From positions 1 through 8,784 of the forward strand of contig JAKJGD010000053.1 of assembly GCA_022704585.1 (NCBI GenBank): a stretch of 8,784 bases of DNA. Direction: 5' to 3'. Below are positions 6,845-8,784 of the stretch, piece by piece. The stretch comes from Spirochaetota bacterium (GTDB lineage Bacteria > Spirochaetota > UBA4802 > UBA5550). Numbering within the stretch: position 1 is the stretch's first letter; each line of letters opens with the position of its first letter. The notes beneath the pieces were generated by a model. The model did not search any database, was not told where the DNA came from, and saw nothing but the letters and a program-made list of their open reading frames with translations. Position numbers and translations under genes: made by a program.

Positions 6845-7450
6845 TTACGTGCGCCCTTTCATCCCGGCCGGTGCAGCCATGACGTATATACCGCCCCGGT
6901 GAGGGATCAACTCATGAGGATGTAACGGCAATTGCTGCACGAGTTTAAAGCCGTATTTGCCATACAGCCGGTGGGCAATTTTATTGTCGGCGAAGGTGAT
7001 GAGGCTCAGCGTATCAAGCCCCATGCCCCGGGCCTTCCTGGCCGCATGGGCAAGGAGCTCTCCGCCGATCCCGTGCCGCCGCCATGGGGCATGAACCGCA
7101 AGGGAGTCGATATACAGGCTCTCGGGCACCTTCGCGGTGAAGAGCACCCTGATATGATCAATCCTGTCACGGGGAAAATAATCGGTGATGGTATCGGACA
7201 GCGCATGATGTGACGAGTGGTACGAGATCAGCATTCCGGCGACCTCGCCGCCTGTCTCGGCCACGCGGGCATTGCGGAAGCTGTAGGATTCATCATCATG
7301 ACTGAGGATTTCGGCCGCGAGCTCAACCGGTGACATGCCCGGGACCAGGTCCCGGTATAAAAAATCAAGCACGCCGCCTGCCGCAATCCTGTCCAGCCCG
7401 GCGATCGCGGGACAGTCTTCCGGGCATGCATCTCTATATGTTATAATCAT
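6845..7450 (-). CDS. GNAT-family N-acetyltransferase
   Basis: 201 residues with a GNAT fold. The N-terminus MIITYRDACPEDCPAIAGL is the typical first strand and helix. Strand 4 and motif A read LYIDSLAVHAPWRRHGIGGELLAHAARKA, with the acetyl-CoA pyrophosphate loop as RRHGIG. Motif B is LSLITFADNKIAHRLYGKYGFKLVQQL. The segment between residues about 30 and 110 is longer than in minimal GNATs and may carry substrate contacts. The acceptor (amino acid, peptide, antibiotic or other amine) cannot be told from sequence. No good RBS precedes the ATG. The gene begins 48 bases after the stop of the SRPBCC gene and is probably transcribed from that promoter. Confidence 0.87.
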   Translation of the reverse strand: MIITYRDACPEDCPAIAGLDRIAAGGVLDFLYRDLVPGMSPVELAAEILSHDDESYSFRNARVAETGGEVAGMLISYHSSHHALSDTITDYFPRDRIDHIRVLFTAKVPESLYIDSLAVHAPWRRHGIGGELLAHAARKARGMGLDTLSLITFADNKIAHRLYGKYGFKLVQQLPLHPHELIPHRGGIYVMAAPAGMKGRT

Positions 7451-7498
7451 CGGCTATGAGTGCATTCCACAGCTGCTGCCTTCCGGATAACGACCAGG

Positions 7499-8140
7499 CT
7501 ATTTACCCTCGACCTTTTTCTTAATGCCAAGCATGTATCCGTCAAGTCCCCGCTTCGCCAGAAGGCGCTCGATCCACTCGGGAACGGCCTTGGCCTCGAT
7601 GACCGGCGCGTAATAATAGATCGTGCGTGACCCGTCCCCGTATGGCTCGATGTACTCGAACCCCTCCACGTTCTTGATGTTCCAGGTCGGTTTTTTAACC
7701 GGTATGCCTTTATCGCCGTATTCTTTCACCTGATCAGGCTTGATGAAGAACCAGTCCTGGGTAAGCTTGACCCGGTCAAACCTGACGACCAGGGTATAGA
7801 GTATTTTTATCAGGCCGGCCCTGACCGTCCCCTCGATGATCGATTCATCCGGTCCCCGGCGGCCGATTACCCTGTAATACTCAAGCCCGGGAACAAACGC
7901 GGACATCGCTTCCCAGTTTTCGAGCACCTGCCACACGCGGGCCGGCGGAGCATCAATGACGACAACACCGATCACCCGCCGCTTGGCCTGGCCTTCGGCA
8001 GTCTTCAGCGGGATGATGAAGGTCTGCAGCTCGCCCTTCTCGAGCTTCGCCTTGTCAAGCGGAACGGATATTTTCTGCACTGCGCCCAGCGCAGTGCACA
8101 GAGCAAGGCAGAATAATAATACAAACGAAATCCTGACCAT
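7499..8140 (-). CDS. Exported SRPBCC/START-like ligand-binding protein
   Basis: 213 residues. The N-terminus is a signal peptide: MVR, then a hydrophobic core FVLLFCLALCTALGA, with probable cleavage near ALGA-VQ. A Cys at the end of LALC is not a standard lipobox. Residues about 55-205 look like an SRPBCC (polyketide cyclase/START-like) domain: RVIGVVVIDAPPARVWQVLENWEAMSAFVPGL is the characteristic opening strand and helix, and the C-terminal amphipathic helix is around VPEWIERLLAKRGLDGYMLGIKKK. Such domains enclose a hydrophobic cavity for lipids or aromatic ligands; an exported version would act in the periplasm. GGAGG stands five bases before the ATG and supports this start. It is the first gene of a likely two-gene unit with the GNAT gene. 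Confidence 0.8.
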   Translation of the reverse strand: MVRISFVLLFCLALCTALGAVQKISVPLDKAKLEKGELQTFIIPLKTAEGQAKRRVIGVVVIDAPPARVWQVLENWEAMSAFVPGLEYYRVIGRRGPDESIIEGTVRAGLIKILYTLVVRFDRVKLTQDWFFIKPDQVKEYGDKGIPVKKPTWNIKNVEGFEYIEPYGDGSRTIYYYAPVIEAKAVPEWIERLLAKRGLDGYMLGIKKKVEGK

Positions 8141-8171
8141 ATCGGCCTCCAGTAATCCTTGTTAATAACCG

Positions 8172-8185
8172 GCTGCACGTGCAGC
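8172..8185. promoter_or_regulatory. Perfect 14-bp palindrome in the SRPBCC leader, possible operator
   Basis: GCTGCACGTGCAGC is a perfect palindrome with no spacer. It lies a few bases downstream of the predicted transcription start and about 30 bases before the SRPBCC ATG, a good place for a repressor dimer. A structural role in the mRNA is unlikely because the palindrome has no loop. Confidence 0.5.
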
Positions 8186-8195
8186 GATGGGGATG

Positions 8196-8222
8196 ATTAT
8201 ACGTAGGCCCCTGGGATATGCA
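8196..8222 (-). promoter_or_regulatory. Candidate promoter of the SRPBCC-GNAT unit
   Basis: The minus strand has a consensus TATAAT at 8196-8201. A weak -35, TTGCAT, lies 16-17 bases upstream (about 8218-8223). The predicted start near 8189 gives a leader of about 48 bases. Confidence 0.5.
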
Positions 8223-8233
8223 AGCAGAAATAT

Positions 8234-8261
8234 AACGGGCGCACCCTGCGGCGCGCCCGTT
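8234..8261 (-). terminator. GC-rich hairpin downstream of the 8282 gene, likely terminator
   Basis: Arms AACGGGCGC (8234-8242) and GCGCCCGTT (8253-8261) pair perfectly over 9 bp with a 10-base loop. On the minus strand the hairpin starts about 20 bases after the stop of the 8282 gene and is followed by TATATTTCT, a modest U-rich tail. Confidence 0.6.
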
Positions 8262-8281
8262 CAGTTGATTCCATGTAGCCG

Positions 8282-8784
8282 CTATTTCGGTACGTATGTA
8301 TAGGGAATTGCCGTTTCCGCCCCGCCGTTCTGGCTTACGTAATAACTGCCGGCGGTGACCGCCTCGCCCACCAGGGTGAGATCGAAACGGATAGAGCCGC
8401 AGTACAGGCCCGTCACACTGAGCGTGCCGGTTATGGTCCCGTTGCAGTCACCGAGCGGATCGCTGACCGAGGTGGTCTGGGTCCCATTCAGGGCCAGATA
8501 GTTGTCGCAGAAATCGGTGAACTGCAGAAGGACCGTGGCGCTGGAGAGACCGCCGGATGCCTTGTAGTAGAGCGTACCGCTGCCGGCACGGTCCTCGATC
8601 GTCTCCGAGCCCAGCTTGCCGGTGCCCGTTTTCTTGATGAGCGTCAGCCGGTTCAAACCGCTTTCCACTTCCCTATATGCTTCATCGAAGAACTCCTGGT
8701 TGGAGATTGCCCTATAACCGGAATCCGGCGCGCTTTCAAGGCCCGTGCTGTCCGGGTTGCAGCCAACAACACGGTAGGTGCACA
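8282..8784 (-). CDS. Unrecognised protein, C-terminal part; 5' end outside window
   Basis: The frame is open to the right edge, so at least 166 residues are visible and the start lies outside. A GTG at 8668 is internal to the open frame and not a necessary start. The visible sequence begins CTYRVVGCNPDSTGLESAP, has a charged stretch (QEFFDEAYREVESGLNRL), and ends in a Gly/Thr/Ser-rich, beta-strand-like region with alternating hydrophobic residues (TGTLSVTGLYCGSIRFDLTLVGE, shown in part here as ITGTLSVTG). Several cysteines (two near the left end of the visible part, then FC, DC, YC) and the low Lys content of the C-terminal half suggest an exported, possibly disulphide-bonded or lipid-anchored protein, but no signal peptide is in view. 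I recognise no family. Confidence 0.7.
   Translation of the reverse strand, partial: CTYRVVGCNPDSTGLESAPDSGYRAISNQEFFDEAYREVESGLNRLTLIKKTGTGKLGSETIEDRAGSGTLYYKASGGLSSATVLLQFTDFCDNYLALNGTQTTSVSDPLGDCNGTITGTLSVTGLYCGSIRFDLTLVGEAVTAGSYYVSQNGGAETAIPYTYVPK

Overview
The window is bacterial, high-GC, densely coded DNA with clear Shine-Dalgarno sites. I cannot place the organism precisely. It decodes asparagine at least partly by the indirect route, because it carries a non-discriminating, archaeal-type AspRS together with the GatCAB amidotransferase.

Region 1 (1-3884, + strand): two overlapping genes encode all four parts of an Asn-transamidosome as only two polypeptides. The first, cut by the left edge, is the C-terminal half of GatA fused to a complete archaeal-type AspRS. 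The second is a complete GatC fused to a complete GatB. The two reading frames overlap by ATGA. The natural reading is that AspRS makes Asp-tRNA(Asn) and GatCAB amidates it to Asn-tRNA(Asn), with the enzymes held together covalently. This double fusion is the most striking content of the window.

Region 2 (3885-4411): a gene-free stretch between convergent genes. It is packed with two short interspersed repeat families. One has the palindromic core CGATAACTATCG (five copies here). The other is GCTCTGACCCC (four copies, all in one orientation). A further exact copy of the first lies inside the C-terminal coding region of the neighbouring gene.

Region 3 (4412-6777, - strand): a probable operon of a TetR-family regulator, a small SCP2-domain protein and a creatinase-like M24 protein that lacks one of the usual metal-binding glutamates. 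Its promoter is well formed (TTGACA, 16 bp, TATAAA) and overlaps a perfect 16-bp inverted repeat, a likely autoregulatory operator.

Region 4 (6845-8202, - strand): an exported SRPBCC/START-like protein followed by a GNAT acetyltransferase, apparently co-transcribed. A promoter lies upstream, with a perfect 14-bp palindrome just after the predicted start site.

Region 5 (8234-8784, - strand): the C-terminal part of an unrecognised, probably extracytoplasmic protein that runs off the right edge, followed by a GC-rich hairpin.
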